This document shows positions 26,598-33,997 of a stretch of DNA of 64,000 bases, in pieces. The stretch's first letter is position 1; each line of letters begins with the position of its first letter. The translations under genes and the position numbers were made by a program. Origin of the DNA: Mucilaginibacter robiniae (lineage in GTDB: Bacteria > Bacteroidota > Bacteroidia > Sphingobacteriales > Sphingobacteriaceae); NCBI RefSeq assembly GCF_012849215.1, contig NZ_CP051682.1:3720001-3784000 (forward strand). The letters are read 5' to 3'. The notes beneath the pieces are model-generated. The model was given only the letters and a program-made list of their open reading frames with translations, had not been told where the DNA came from and did no database searches.

Positions 26598-27461
26598 TCA
26601 GTTGCGGTTCTGCGTGCGCCACTTTAGCGGAGAAAGGCCGACAACCTTGGTGAACAGCCTGCTGAAATATTGTGCGTCATCAAAACCGAGCGAAAGCGCG
26701 ATCTCTTTGACGGAGAGTGCGGAATAATACAACAGGCGCTGCGCTTCACGCATAGCTTCCTGCTGGATAAAATAGGTCACCGGAAAACCGGTGACAGACC
26801 TTACCGTGTCATTCAGATGGCTGGTCGAAATATGCATCCGGGCTGCATATGCCGAAGGCCTCTTGATAGACCTGAAATTTTGCCGTAGGATCTGCCGGAA
26901 GTTTTTGGTGATCTCGATACTCCGCAAAGGATAGCTGGTCAGCGTATTTCGTTCCAGGGAAAAGCAGGCTCCTGTGGTTTGATATAAAAAAGCGGTGAGC
27001 AGTGCATGGAGCACCGGCTGGCTGAAACGCTGCCCCGGCTCATCGTAAACAGCCTTTAATTCCTGTAAAGAAGTTGAAAATTTAGCAGATTTGTTCTGAT
27101 CTAATGTTGCGATCATGACTTCCGAAAGACTCTGATCCAAAATGTTTTTAAGCTGCTGGTCAATGATGGCCGGATCGAAAGGAAAGAACCAGCCTTGTTC
27201 CAGACGGGCAGAGACAATACGGTGGACCTGCCCGGAATAGGTAAAGAAAATCGTGTGTTCACCCAGATGGAAAGGCTGAAAATCTACCTCAAGCGCCATC
27301 ATGCCCTTTTCAAGCAGCACGCCGTAATAAAAATCATGACGATGCGCTTTTGACAGGTCATAATCCGGCCGGGCAGATGAAACCATGCCGAAAGACTTCA
27401 GGTAAATTCCGTAATGCCAATCATCCATCCGGTGGACCGGTATCTTGTCTTTTGGGTTCAT
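26598..27461 (-). CDS. AraC-family regulator
   Basis: This 287-residue protein has an N-terminal sensing half (HRHDFYYGVLLEKGMMALEV, GEHTIFFTYSGQVHRIVSA) typical of cupin-type AraC regulators and a C-terminal HTH pair (RMHISTSHLNDTVRSVTGFP, VKEIALSLGFDDAQYFSRLF). It is the downstream neighbour of the PobA-like gene on the same strand, separated by a hairpin, and is a candidate regulator for it. Confidence 0.88.
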   Translation of the reverse strand: MNPKDKIPVHRMDDWHYGIYLKSFGMVSSARPDYDLSKAHRHDFYYGVLLEKGMMALEVDFQPFHLGEHTIFFTYSGQVHRIVSARLEQGWFFPFDPAIIDQQLKNILDQSLSEVMIATLDQNKSAKFSTSLQELKAVYDEPGQRFSQPVLHALLTAFLYQTTGACFSLERNTLTSYPLRSIEITKNFRQILRQNFRSIKRPSAYAARMHISTSHLNDTVRSVTGFPVTYFIQQEAMREAQRLLYYSALSVKEIALSLGFDDAQYFSRLFTKVVGLSPLKWRTQNRN

Positions 27462-27525
27462 GAGCTATAAAAATACAATTAATATATAAGGTCTCCCTGG
27501 TGTTAGCAAACGTGCACCCTTAGAT

Positions 27526-27567
27526 ACAGCAATAGATGAACATAGTACGAGGTTCATCTATTGCTGT
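27526..27567. terminator. 16-bp hairpin after PobA-like gene
   Basis: ACAGCAATAGATGAAC (27526-27541) and GTTCATCTATTGCTGT (27552-27567) pair perfectly with a 10-base loop. It lies 25 bp past the monooxygenase stop and 65 bp ahead of the AraC start, so it probably separates the two units. Confidence 0.65.
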
Positions 27568-27592
27568 CCGGTCGGATCAACCATGCGGTGTA

Positions 27593-28825
27593 TCAGTTCG
27601 TACCGCGCTGATACTCGGTATGTAACTGTGCGGCTGTCGGTGACTCGAACAAATTATTCAAACGCGCCCGCGCCGTCATTTGCCGGAAATTCCCATGCAA
27701 TGCCGGATTTCCTGCGTCATGCATGGTGTCAGCCATCCAAACTGCAAAATCCTGATAGTTCCAGACATGCGGCAACACGGTATCAGAGTAATTATCTAAG
27801 CCGGTTCTATCGCCGTTCTTTACAGCCAGCAATAACGCCCGGCCAAGCACATCGACGTCGAAAAGGCCAAGGTTCATACCTTTGGCGCTCACCGGCGGTA
27901 CGAGGTGCGCGGCATCGCCCGCGAGATACAAATTCCGGTATTGCATCGGTGCGTAGACCACCGATCTGAACGGCACAAATTCAATATTGTGAACCTGAAC
28001 GTTCCGGATCGTATCATCACCCGAACGCAGCCTGATCTCTTCCCATATTCTTTCTTCCGGCCAGTCCTCTGGGCCATCATCAAGCGTGCATTGCAGGTAA
28101 TACCGGCTGCGCTGCGGCCCCCGCGGCAGCTGCCCGACAAAGCCGTGGTCACTTATAGCCATGATCGGATGCCCGGTGACCGGCGCTTCCACAAGTGCCG
28201 CCAACCAGGCATAGCCAAAATCGTAGCTATAGGCAGTCAACGCATCCTGTGGTATCGATGCCCTGCTGATCCCGCGATCAGCATCACATCCTGCGATGTG
28301 ATCACAGATCAGCTCATGGACGCCTTTGTCATCCTTGTATATAATTCGCGGCCGGTCACCTGTTCCGTTTTCAATATTGATCTCTGTAATATTGAAGCGG
28401 ACGTCACCGCTCATCTCATCGAACAGTTCGTGCAGCAGGTTATTGACGAGCATTTGCTGCGTGCAAAAACGGCTGGAGATCCCGTCATCAATGCTTGCTT
28501 TAAAAACACGCGGCATACCGTTCAGACGGTATTCGATGGTTTGAGCCAGCGGCCCGGCCAGTAACTTGTCCGCCAGTCCCCACTGTTCGAACATCCTCAC
28601 CGCACGCGCGTCAACCACACCGGCCCGCTGCCGCATTTCTATATATGGCCTGTCGCGTCTTTCCAGTACCACACAATCAACATTCTCTTTTTTTAGAAAG
28701 GTGGCCAGTGCCAAGCCCGTTACCCCGCCGCCGATGATCACTACCGAGGTCGTCTCCTTTGATCCGCTATTTTCACTATCCATTATCATTTCTTTTGATT
28801 TACTTCCTGACAAAGATCGCTTCAT
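27593..28825 (-). CDS. FAD-dependent aromatic hydroxylase, PobA-like
   Basis: This 410-residue flavoprotein has an FAD dinucleotide motif GGGVTGLALATFLKKENV at about residues 32-49, a CDAD-type loop, RSRYYLQCTLDDGPEDW near the middle and the second FAD motif LYLAGDAAHLVPPVSAKGMN at about residues 300-319. The pattern matches 4-hydroxybenzoate 3-monooxygenase (PobA), including YIEMRQRAGVVD. The real substrate may differ. The ATG at 28825 is preceded by AGGAG, so I keep this start; ATG at 28783 is an alternative. Large plus-strand frames inside it are antisense shadows. Confidence 0.88.
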   Translation of the reverse strand: MKRSLSGSKSKEMIMDSENSGSKETTSVVIIGGGVTGLALATFLKKENVDCVVLERRDRPYIEMRQRAGVVDARAVRMFEQWGLADKLLAGPLAQTIEYRLNGMPRVFKASIDDGISSRFCTQQMLVNNLLHELFDEMSGDVRFNITEINIENGTGDRPRIIYKDDKGVHELICDHIAGCDADRGISRASIPQDALTAYSYDFGYAWLAALVEAPVTGHPIMAISDHGFVGQLPRGPQRSRYYLQCTLDDGPEDWPEERIWEEIRLRSGDDTIRNVQVHNIEFVPFRSVVYAPMQYRNLYLAGDAAHLVPPVSAKGMNLGLFDVDVLGRALLLAVKNGDRTGLDNYSDTVLPHVWNYQDFAVWMADTMHDAGNPALHGNFRQMTARARLNNLFESPTAAQLHTEYQRGTN

Positions 28826-29034
28826 CAGCTCCTGGCCGTTTTAACGGTTCACGGTTTTTTATGGACGATTCGCGTATGGGTATAATTGGGTTCCTCAAAG
28901 TGAAAAGGTACTGACCCGGTAACTAAACTTTACTAGTTGCTTTTGGACCTTTCAATAAAGCAAGCTGGACTTTTGGAATAAACGGATCACCGGTTATACA
29001 TCGAACTTTGCTGCAGTCTATAAAGAGATCAGAA

Positions 29035-30081
29035 ATGGAAAACAAAGAAACGGTATTAGTCACAGGTGGGAACGGCTTTTTAGGAATGCGGATCGTTTTG
29101 CAGCTTTTACAAAAGGGATATCAGGTCAAAACAACCGTCCGCAGTTTAAAAAACAAAGACAAATTAACAGCAGCATTAACCGCAAATGGCGTCACCGATC
29201 TCGCTCAGCTTTCGTTCATCGAAGCCGAATTGACCAGGGATGATAACTGGGCAGAAGCCATGAAAGGCTGCAGGTATGTGCTCAGCGTCGCGTCGCCGGT
29301 ATTCTTTAACAAGCCCTGGCAGGAAGATGAGGCTATTCGCCCTGCTGTCGAAGGCATCCTGCGTATTTTGAGATTTGCACAAAAAGAAGGCGTACAACGC
29401 GTGGTCATGACCTCTAATTTCGGGGCGGTCGGATTCTCCCAAACCGATAAAAACAGGGAAACCACCGAAGCGGACTGGACAAATGTCCAAACCAAGGGGT
29501 TGTCGGTTTATGAAAGATCCAAAACACTTGCGGAAAAAGCAGCATGGGATTTTATAAGCACCCAAGGCGGAAAACTGGAGTTTGCAACCATCAACGCAGT
29601 TGGCATCTGGGGACCATCACTGGATGCGCATGTTTCCGGAAGCTTTCATCTGCTGCAAAACCTATTAGATGGCTCTATGAAAATGGCACCCAATATTCCG
29701 CTCAACGTCGTGGACGTCAGAGATGTTGCCGATCTGCATATCCGCGCAATGACAAACCCAGCCGCCAGTGGACAACGGTTTATCGCTTCGGCGGACGGAC
29801 AGATCACCTTACCGCAAATAGCTGCCTTGTTGCGGGAGAAAAGACCGGAAGTTTCACAACAGGTTTCCGCCAAAACATTGCCGGATTGGGTCATTCGATT
29901 AGGTTCATTATTCAGTTCCCGTGCACAAGAAGGTCTGATGTTCATCAAGATGAACCGCAATGTAAGTAACCAGAAAGCAAAGACCATATTGAAATGGAAG
30001 CCCATCGCCACACAAGAGGATACGCTACTGGCGGCAGTGGATAGTATAGTAAAATACAAACTCTTGTATAAAAATAGATAA
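29035..30081 (+). CDS. Extended SDR: NAD-dependent epimerase/dihydroflavonol-reductase-like
   Basis: The product is 348 residues from ATG 29035 (MENKETVLVTGGNGFLG). It has the Rossmann motif TGGNGFLG at about residues 10-17 and YERSK (YxxxK) near residue 160. The sequence resembles dihydroflavonol 4-reductase/aldehyde-reductase type members. It precedes a small membrane protein and an AraC gene with 1-4 bp spacing, so it is the first gene of a three-gene operon. Confidence 0.88.
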   Translation: MENKETVLVTGGNGFLGMRIVLQLLQKGYQVKTTVRSLKNKDKLTAALTANGVTDLAQLSFIEAELTRDDNWAEAMKGCRYVLSVASPVFFNKPWQEDEAIRPAVEGILRILRFAQKEGVQRVVMTSNFGAVGFSQTDKNRETTEADWTNVQTKGLSVYERSKTLAEKAAWDFISTQGGKLEFATINAVGIWGPSLDAHVSGSFHLLQNLLDGSMKMAPNIPLNVVDVRDVADLHIRAMTNPAASGQRFIASADGQITLPQIAALLREKRPEVSQQVSAKTLPDWVIRLGSLFSSRAQEGLMFIKMNRNVSNQKAKTILKWKPIATQEDTLLAAVDSIVKYKLLYKNR

Positions 30082-30082
30082 C

Positions 30083-30442
30083 ATGAAAATTTTAAGCGGG
30101 TTACTGATCGCGATATCCCTATACTTTGGCATCGTTCACGGGAGCCGGGCCTTTAGCAAACCTTCCCTGGCATATGCAGAAATGATGTCCTCGCTGGGCA
30201 TCCCTGATCCGGTCCGGTTCGTTTTCGGAATCTGGGCGATCGTAGCGGCTTTGCTGATTTTGTTCCCTGACACTTTTTTCTGGGGGGATACGCTCCGGGC
30301 GATACAGATCGCGTTGATGATGGCTTTGGTATTAAAGGCAGGTAATTATAAATTTGCGATGATCGAGATCCCCTTTTTACTGCTGCCATTGCTGTTGATC
30401 TATATGGGGCATCCGTTCAGGAGCGCAATTCTGATAAAATGA
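30083..30442 (+). CDS. Small membrane protein, DoxX-like
   Basis: This 119-residue protein has four hydrophobic stretches (about residues 3-20, 44-62, 72-90, 94-110). The FGIVHGSRAF and LALK-type residues are reminiscent of DoxX/DUF4267-type four-TM proteins. It starts 1 bp after the reductase stop and overlaps the AraC start by 4 bp, so the three genes are coupled. Confidence 0.65.
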   Translation: MKILSGLLIAISLYFGIVHGSRAFSKPSLAYAEMMSSLGIPDPVRFVFGIWAIVAALLILFPDTFFWGDTLRAIQIALMMALVLKAGNYKFAMIEIPFLLLPLLLIYMGHPFRSAILIK

Positions 30443-31218
30443 GAGCCATAGCGAATGATGTAAAGACCAATGTTTTAAAGGAGCAGTTTATCCCGGACCA
30501 TCTTTTCCTGTACATCATTCAGGGAGAGGTCAGCTTTTTTGATGGAAATAAAAGCTATACTTACCGTGCCGGTGAATGCTGTATCGCGCGGAAAAATCAT
30601 CTGGTGAAATTCATCCTGAATAGCCAGACCAGCGAATTTGAACCGATCATGTTTTGTTTTGATGAAGAATTTCTGCGGCAATTTCAGCAAAAGCACCAAA
30701 GCAAACCGTTAAAAATGGCGACAGACCGCGCGATCATCAAGCTTGACCAGGCAGACCTCATAGACAGTTTTATCCGGTCAATAAAACCTTATTACAAGGG
30801 CGCTATGGAACTGGACGAAGCATTTGAAGATCTTAAATACGAAGAGCTGCTGATCATTCTGCTGAAGACCAAACCTGAACTTTCCGGCGTATTCTTTGAC
30901 TTTGGCATACCACAAAAGATCAATTTGGAAGCCTATATGAACCGGAACTTTAGGTTCAATGTAAGCCTCGGACAATTTGCTTACCTCACCGGGCGCAGCC
31001 TGTCAGCATTCAAGCGGGATTTTAAGGCGGTATTTGGTGAAACACCGAGCCGATGGTTAGTCAAGAAGCGCTTGCAGGAAGCTTATGTCCTGCTGGAGAA
31101 AGAAAGACGGAGACCATCTGACATTTACCTAGATCTGGGTTTTGAATCGCTATCCCATTTTTCCATTGCTTTTAAAAAAGCATTCGGCGTGGTACCCTCA
31201 TCGCTTCAAACAAATTAA
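30439..31218 (+). CDS. AraC-family regulator
   Basis: This 259-residue protein is a paralogue of the one at 17059: a cupin N-terminus (YTYRAGECCIARKNHLVKFI), the NLEAYMNRNFRFNVSLGQFA linker and the AraC domain (FAYLTGRSLSAFKRDFKAVF, SDIYLDLGFESLSHFSIAFK). It is the third gene of the operon that starts at 29035 and likely feeds back on it (inference). Confidence 0.88.
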   Translation: MRAIANDVKTNVLKEQFIPDHLFLYIIQGEVSFFDGNKSYTYRAGECCIARKNHLVKFILNSQTSEFEPIMFCFDEEFLRQFQQKHQSKPLKMATDRAIIKLDQADLIDSFIRSIKPYYKGAMELDEAFEDLKYEELLIILLKTKPELSGVFFDFGIPQKINLEAYMNRNFRFNVSLGQFAYLTGRSLSAFKRDFKAVFGETPSRWLVKKRLQEAYVLLEKERRRPSDIYLDLGFESLSHFSIAFKKAFGVVPSSLQTN

Positions 31219-31360
31219 TTTAAGCACGCTCACTTCAACTATTATTGGTAATCATGATGTCCCAACGGCATGAGCAACGGAGAACTGACTGTTCAATAAG
31301 CTTGAATTTTCGAGAAACTTCCTTCGCTTTGAAATCTTTCAAATAATTCTTAACAGACAA

Positions 31361-31397
31361 ATCTATAAGGGGTCACAAGTTGTGACCCCTTATAGAT
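31361..31397. repeat. Perfect palindrome downstream of ORF6N gene
   Basis: Two 18-base arms around one base, reading ATCTATAAGGGGTCACAA, G, TTGTGACCCCTTATAGAT. It begins 18 bp after the ORF6N stop (minus strand) and is followed there by TTTGTC. Its core GGTCACAA-N-TTGTGACC matches the palindrome upstream of the same gene. Confidence 0.85.
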
Positions 31398-31414
31398 GAT
31401 ACAAACCTGTGAAT

Positions 31415-31942
31415 TTATTTTAACGTCTTCAATTTAAAACCAATCGGTTCCCGTGGTTCATCTTTTTGCTGTATTAGTTGTTTTAATGCCGCGAAGATGG
31501 AGTTGATGTCATCATCATGTTGAACGATTAATCTTTCGAGCTGTTCGAATTTAAGCAGTAGATCTTTTTGAGAGCTTAGCATCTCTCTGAATTTGACGAA
31601 CACCTCAATGATTTTAATACTCATTGTTATAGCCTGCTGGCTTTTAATTACGTTGGCAAGCATTAAGATGCCGTGTTCACTAAACGCATAAGGCAAAGAG
31701 CCGCCTAGTGATTGTCGTGAAGGTATCACATTTTGTGATACCAATGAATCTACTTCTTTATCGGAAAGTTGAAACATAAAATGTTCGGGAAAACGCTCAG
31801 TGTTACGTTTGACCTGTTGCCGTAAGCGTTTTGGGATCGTTCCATACATTTCTGCTAAATCTTTGTCTAGCATGACTTTTATTCCTCTTATCAGATATAT
31901 CTTTTCAACTATGCTTTGGTCGCTTGTATTTAGCTCTTTCAT
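31415..31942 (-). CDS. ORF6N-domain DNA-binding protein
   Basis: This 175-residue protein has the ORF6N domain at about residues 10-95 (VEKIYLIRGIKVMLDKDLAE, MYGTIPKRLRQQVKRNTERF, then FPEHFMFQLSDKEV). It ends with a helical region (KFREMLSSQKDLLLKFEQLE). ORF6N/KilA-N proteins come from phage and mobile elements and bind DNA, usually as regulators. It is bracketed by two related palindromes and sits beside the integrase, so it may be an autoregulated element protein. Confidence 0.88.
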   Translation of the reverse strand: MKELNTSDQSIVEKIYLIRGIKVMLDKDLAEMYGTIPKRLRQQVKRNTERFPEHFMFQLSDKEVDSLVSQNVIPSRQSLGGSLPYAFSEHGILMLANVIKSQQAITMSIKIIEVFVKFREMLSSQKDLLLKFEQLERLIVQHDDDINSIFAALKQLIQQKDEPREPIGFKLKTLK

Positions 31943-31960
31943 CGTTTAATTTTTATTTTA

Positions 31961-31983
31961 TGAGGTCGCAAATTGCGACCTCA
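31961..31983. repeat. Perfect palindrome upstream of ORF6N gene
   Basis: TGAGGTCGCAA, A, TTGCGACCTCA: an 11-base palindrome ending 19 bp before the ORF6N ATG. It has the same core shape as the downstream palindrome, GGTCRCAA-N-TTGYGACC. Confidence 0.85.
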
Positions 31984-32053
31984 AAGCTTCTATTTTCATA
32001 TAGCGTTTACGATTTAGATCGGAACGCTAAGTTTGAATGTTCACATTGCCATT

Positions 32054-33271
32054 TCAGGGGGTTTGCAGCTTTTTTCTCAAAGCTCCCATATCTTCACCAA
32101 CCTTTAAGTCCAAAATTCTTGCATAATGCTGTGTGGTCTTAATATTGGTATGTCCAAGCATTTTGGATACGCTCTCTATTGGTACGCCATTCAGCAGCGT
32201 AACCGTCGTTGCAAAGGTGTGTCTTGCAATGTGAAACGTCAGATCCTTATCAATACCGCACAGATCAGCAATCTCTTTCAGGTAAGCATTCATTTTCTGA
32301 TTTGTCAGAATAGGAAGCAGCCTTCCTTCCATTTCACATTGCGGATGATCACGATATTTTTCGATAACACCCAACGCATAGGGCATGAGTGGAATCCGCG
32401 ATGGGGTGTCTGTTTTTTGACGACTTGTAAAGATCCATTGCTCACCGTCATGACCTGAGACAATCTCCGAGCGTTTAAGCTTTTGTACGTCGATATAAGC
32501 CAACCCGGTATAGCAGCTGAACAGAAAGATGTCCCTCACTTGTTCCAATCGGCTGCTGACGAAAGTTTTCTGAGCCATCGTTTCTAATTCTTCTCTGGAA
32601 AGAAATGGGCGATCAACTTTCTTTATTCTAATTTTATAATTGAGGAATGGATTAATCGTTATCCAACCACTTGCCAGGCAAATGCGGACGATCTTGCCAA
32701 AGTTTTTGATGTACTTTAAAGCCGAATTGTTATTGCACTTTCTGACGGAGCGTAGGTAAAATTCAAATTCGCTAATAAAGCGGTGATCAATTTGCTTGAC
32801 GCGTATATCATTGATCTTGTACTTCCAAAGCATGAAGTCCTGCGTGTGCTTTAAGGTCGTTTCATAGCGGGTAACGGTCGCAGGGGCGAATTCCTGGTTT
32901 ACTAAGGCAGCCACTTTGCGGTTATGCTCTTTAAATACGTCAACCAGCATGATGGGCTTTTCCGTTTTTCCCTGGAACCTGTTTTTAATCTTTTCTATGG
33001 TAAGTTCCTCACCACAATCTTTCAAATAGCGGATGGTGTCATTGATCTTTAGCTCCACTGCATTTAGTTCGGCGTTTAGTTTATTGACTGCATCGGATTT
33101 ACCTTTAGCTCTTTCTTCGCTTGGATTCCAGAACTTTGGCTGAATTTTTTGACCGGTTGCCAGTTCTGTCCGCTGTCCATCATAGGTGATCCTAACATAA
33201 ACCGGAATTTTTTCTTCTTGAGAATTCGTTCTCTTTTTTAGATAAAAAAGTATAGCCACATTGTTAATCAT
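32054..33271 (-). CDS. Tyrosine recombinase (integrase)
   Basis: This 405-residue protein has an N-terminal arm-binding region with YVRITYDGQRTELATG, a SAM-like core-binding part in the middle, and the catalytic domain with HIARHTFAT (His and Arg), LGHTNIKTT and the nucleophile Tyr in TTQHYARI. It carries a Lys in SRQKT. The usual first catalytic Arg is missing: the motif reads CYTGLAYIDV where classical enzymes have TGLR. IntDOT-type Bacteroides integrases are known to lack this residue too. It reads away from the tmRNA 3' end, the usual arrangement for elements inserted there. Confidence 0.93.
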   Translation of the reverse strand: MINNVAILFYLKKRTNSQEEKIPVYVRITYDGQRTELATGQKIQPKFWNPSEERAKGKSDAVNKLNAELNAVELKINDTIRYLKDCGEELTIEKIKNRFQGKTEKPIMLVDVFKEHNRKVAALVNQEFAPATVTRYETTLKHTQDFMLWKYKINDIRVKQIDHRFISEFEFYLRSVRKCNNNSALKYIKNFGKIVRICLASGWITINPFLNYKIRIKKVDRPFLSREELETMAQKTFVSSRLEQVRDIFLFSCYTGLAYIDVQKLKRSEIVSGHDGEQWIFTSRQKTDTPSRIPLMPYALGVIEKYRDHPQCEMEGRLLPILTNQKMNAYLKEIADLCGIDKDLTFHIARHTFATTVTLLNGVPIESVSKMLGHTNIKTTQHYARILDLKVGEDMGALRKKLQTP

Positions 33272-33293
33272 AAAAAGCTGTTAAAAAGTTAAA

Positions 33294-33343
33294 CAAATTT
33301 ACCTTTACAGCATAATTCAAACAAGATGTTCACTCGCTGAACA
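33294..33343 (-). promoter_or_regulatory. Integrase promoter with adjacent inverted repeat
   Basis: On the minus strand TAAATTTG (33294-33301) is a -7 box of Bacteroidota type about 22 bp before the ATG, and TTTG/TTG lies 16-20 bp further upstream (33318-33324). ATGTTCA and TGAACAT (33326-33332, 33338-33344) flank this region and could be an operator. Confidence 0.5.
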
Positions 33344-33370
33344 TGTTGACAATCAAATAGTTGTAGCGTT

Positions 33371-33442
33371 TCTGGTGAGCAGGTTTTTGAAAAACCTCTG
33401 CTAACCGAAATGCTCACCAGAATGGGCATTCAACGGTTAGCA
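33371..33442. repeat. Cluster of inverted repeats between integrase and ssrA
   Basis: Three inverted repeats are nested or interleaved in about 70 bp. TCTGGTGAGCA (33371-33381) pairs with TGCTCACCAGA (33411-33421). GGTTTTT and AAAAACC (33382-33396) are an almost continuous palindrome. TGCTAACCG (33399-33407) pairs with CGGTTAGCA (33434-33442). Location between an integrase and its likely attachment site suggests arm-type recombinase or excisionase binding, or a transfer-related site. Confidence 0.7.
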
Positions 33443-33463
33443 AATGGCACCAAACTAAAACAA

Positions 33464-33496
33464 AAAACCCCTCATACGTAGCGTATGAGGGGTTTT
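33464..33496. terminator. Rho-independent terminator after ssrA
   Basis: AACCCCTCATACG and CGTATGAGGGGTT pair around a short loop (AAAAAACCCC … GGGGTTTT). On the minus strand the stem is followed by a T-rich tail, and it lies 24 bp after the tmRNA 3' end. Confidence 0.85.
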
Positions 33497-33519
33497 AGTG
33501 CTTTTTGATACTGCCTTAG

Positions 33520-33884
33520 TGGAGCCGGAGGGATTCGAACCCTCGTCCAAACATGGTATAAGGTAAGCTTTCTACATGCTTAGTGCTGTTAATTTGTCGG
33601 GAAGGGGAAGGTCAGTTACTCACCTGTACCATCTTCCTTAGGTGCTTGTTCTCGCCTGCTTATCACACCCTAAGTTGGCCAGTTTCATTTGTCGATGCCC
33701 CGGTTGCCAGTTCAATGAAACAGAACACCGGCGGGACAAAAGCTATGCTAATTCTAAATTAGGCAGCTAAGGCGTAGTTATTTTCGCCATTTGTAAGTTT
33801 GAGCGTTCAGATTAAAGCGCTAATTCACCCAACGCGCTGCGTGCTTACTTACTTATCTCCATCCTGTCAATTCCGGTCGACCCC
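33520..33884 (-). ncRNA. ssrA: Transfer-messenger RNA (tmRNA)
   Basis: The 5' end GGGGTCG (33878-33884) pairs with CGGCTCC (33521-33527) to form a 7-bp acceptor stem with two G-U pairs, and discriminator A at 33520. The T arm reads GAGGGTTCGAATCCCTC. CCA is not encoded. The tag frame ends NGENNYALAA with TAA at 33759-33761. tmRNA rescues stalled ribosomes and tags their products for proteolysis. The 3' end abuts integrase-carrying DNA, so ssrA is the probable integration target. Confidence 0.95.
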
Positions 33885-33927
33885 ATTTTTTATGATAGTT
33901 ACCCGTTTACAGTACAACAGATATCAC

Positions 33928-33935
33928 AAAGGTAC
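33928..33935 (-). promoter_or_regulatory. ssrA promoter -7 box
   Basis: On the minus strand TACCTTTG lies 43 bp upstream of the mature tmRNA 5' end, which fits a short 5' leader that is trimmed off. The -33 box is weak, with TTTG 12 bp upstream. Confidence 0.4.
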
Positions 33936-33962
33936 AAATTTTAAGCCAAATTTGTTGCTAGT

Positions 33963-33994
33963 AAAAAAGGCTGACAAATTTGTCAGCCTTTTTT
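33963..33994. terminator. Rho-independent terminator of the aminotransferase
   Basis: A perfect 16-base palindrome, AAAAAAGGCTGACAAA and TTTGTCAGCCTTTTTT, 3 bp after the stop of the aminotransferase gene on the minus strand. Confidence 0.85.
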
Positions 33995-33997
33995 TAT

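Noticed and set aside
27583..28564. Large plus-strand frames (128 and 219 codons) opposite the PobA-like gene
   Set aside because: They are antisense to a well-conserved flavoprotein in high-GC DNA and show no protein family character.
1..33500. A second copy of the ssrA 3' end (the other attachment site)
   Set aside because: None was found by reading the window; it may be outside or too short to see without a search.
33520..33560. A tRNA gene at the sequence with GGATTCGAACCC
   Set aside because: It is the T arm of tmRNA; the 5' half, tag and acceptor pairing fit tmRNA over 365 bases.
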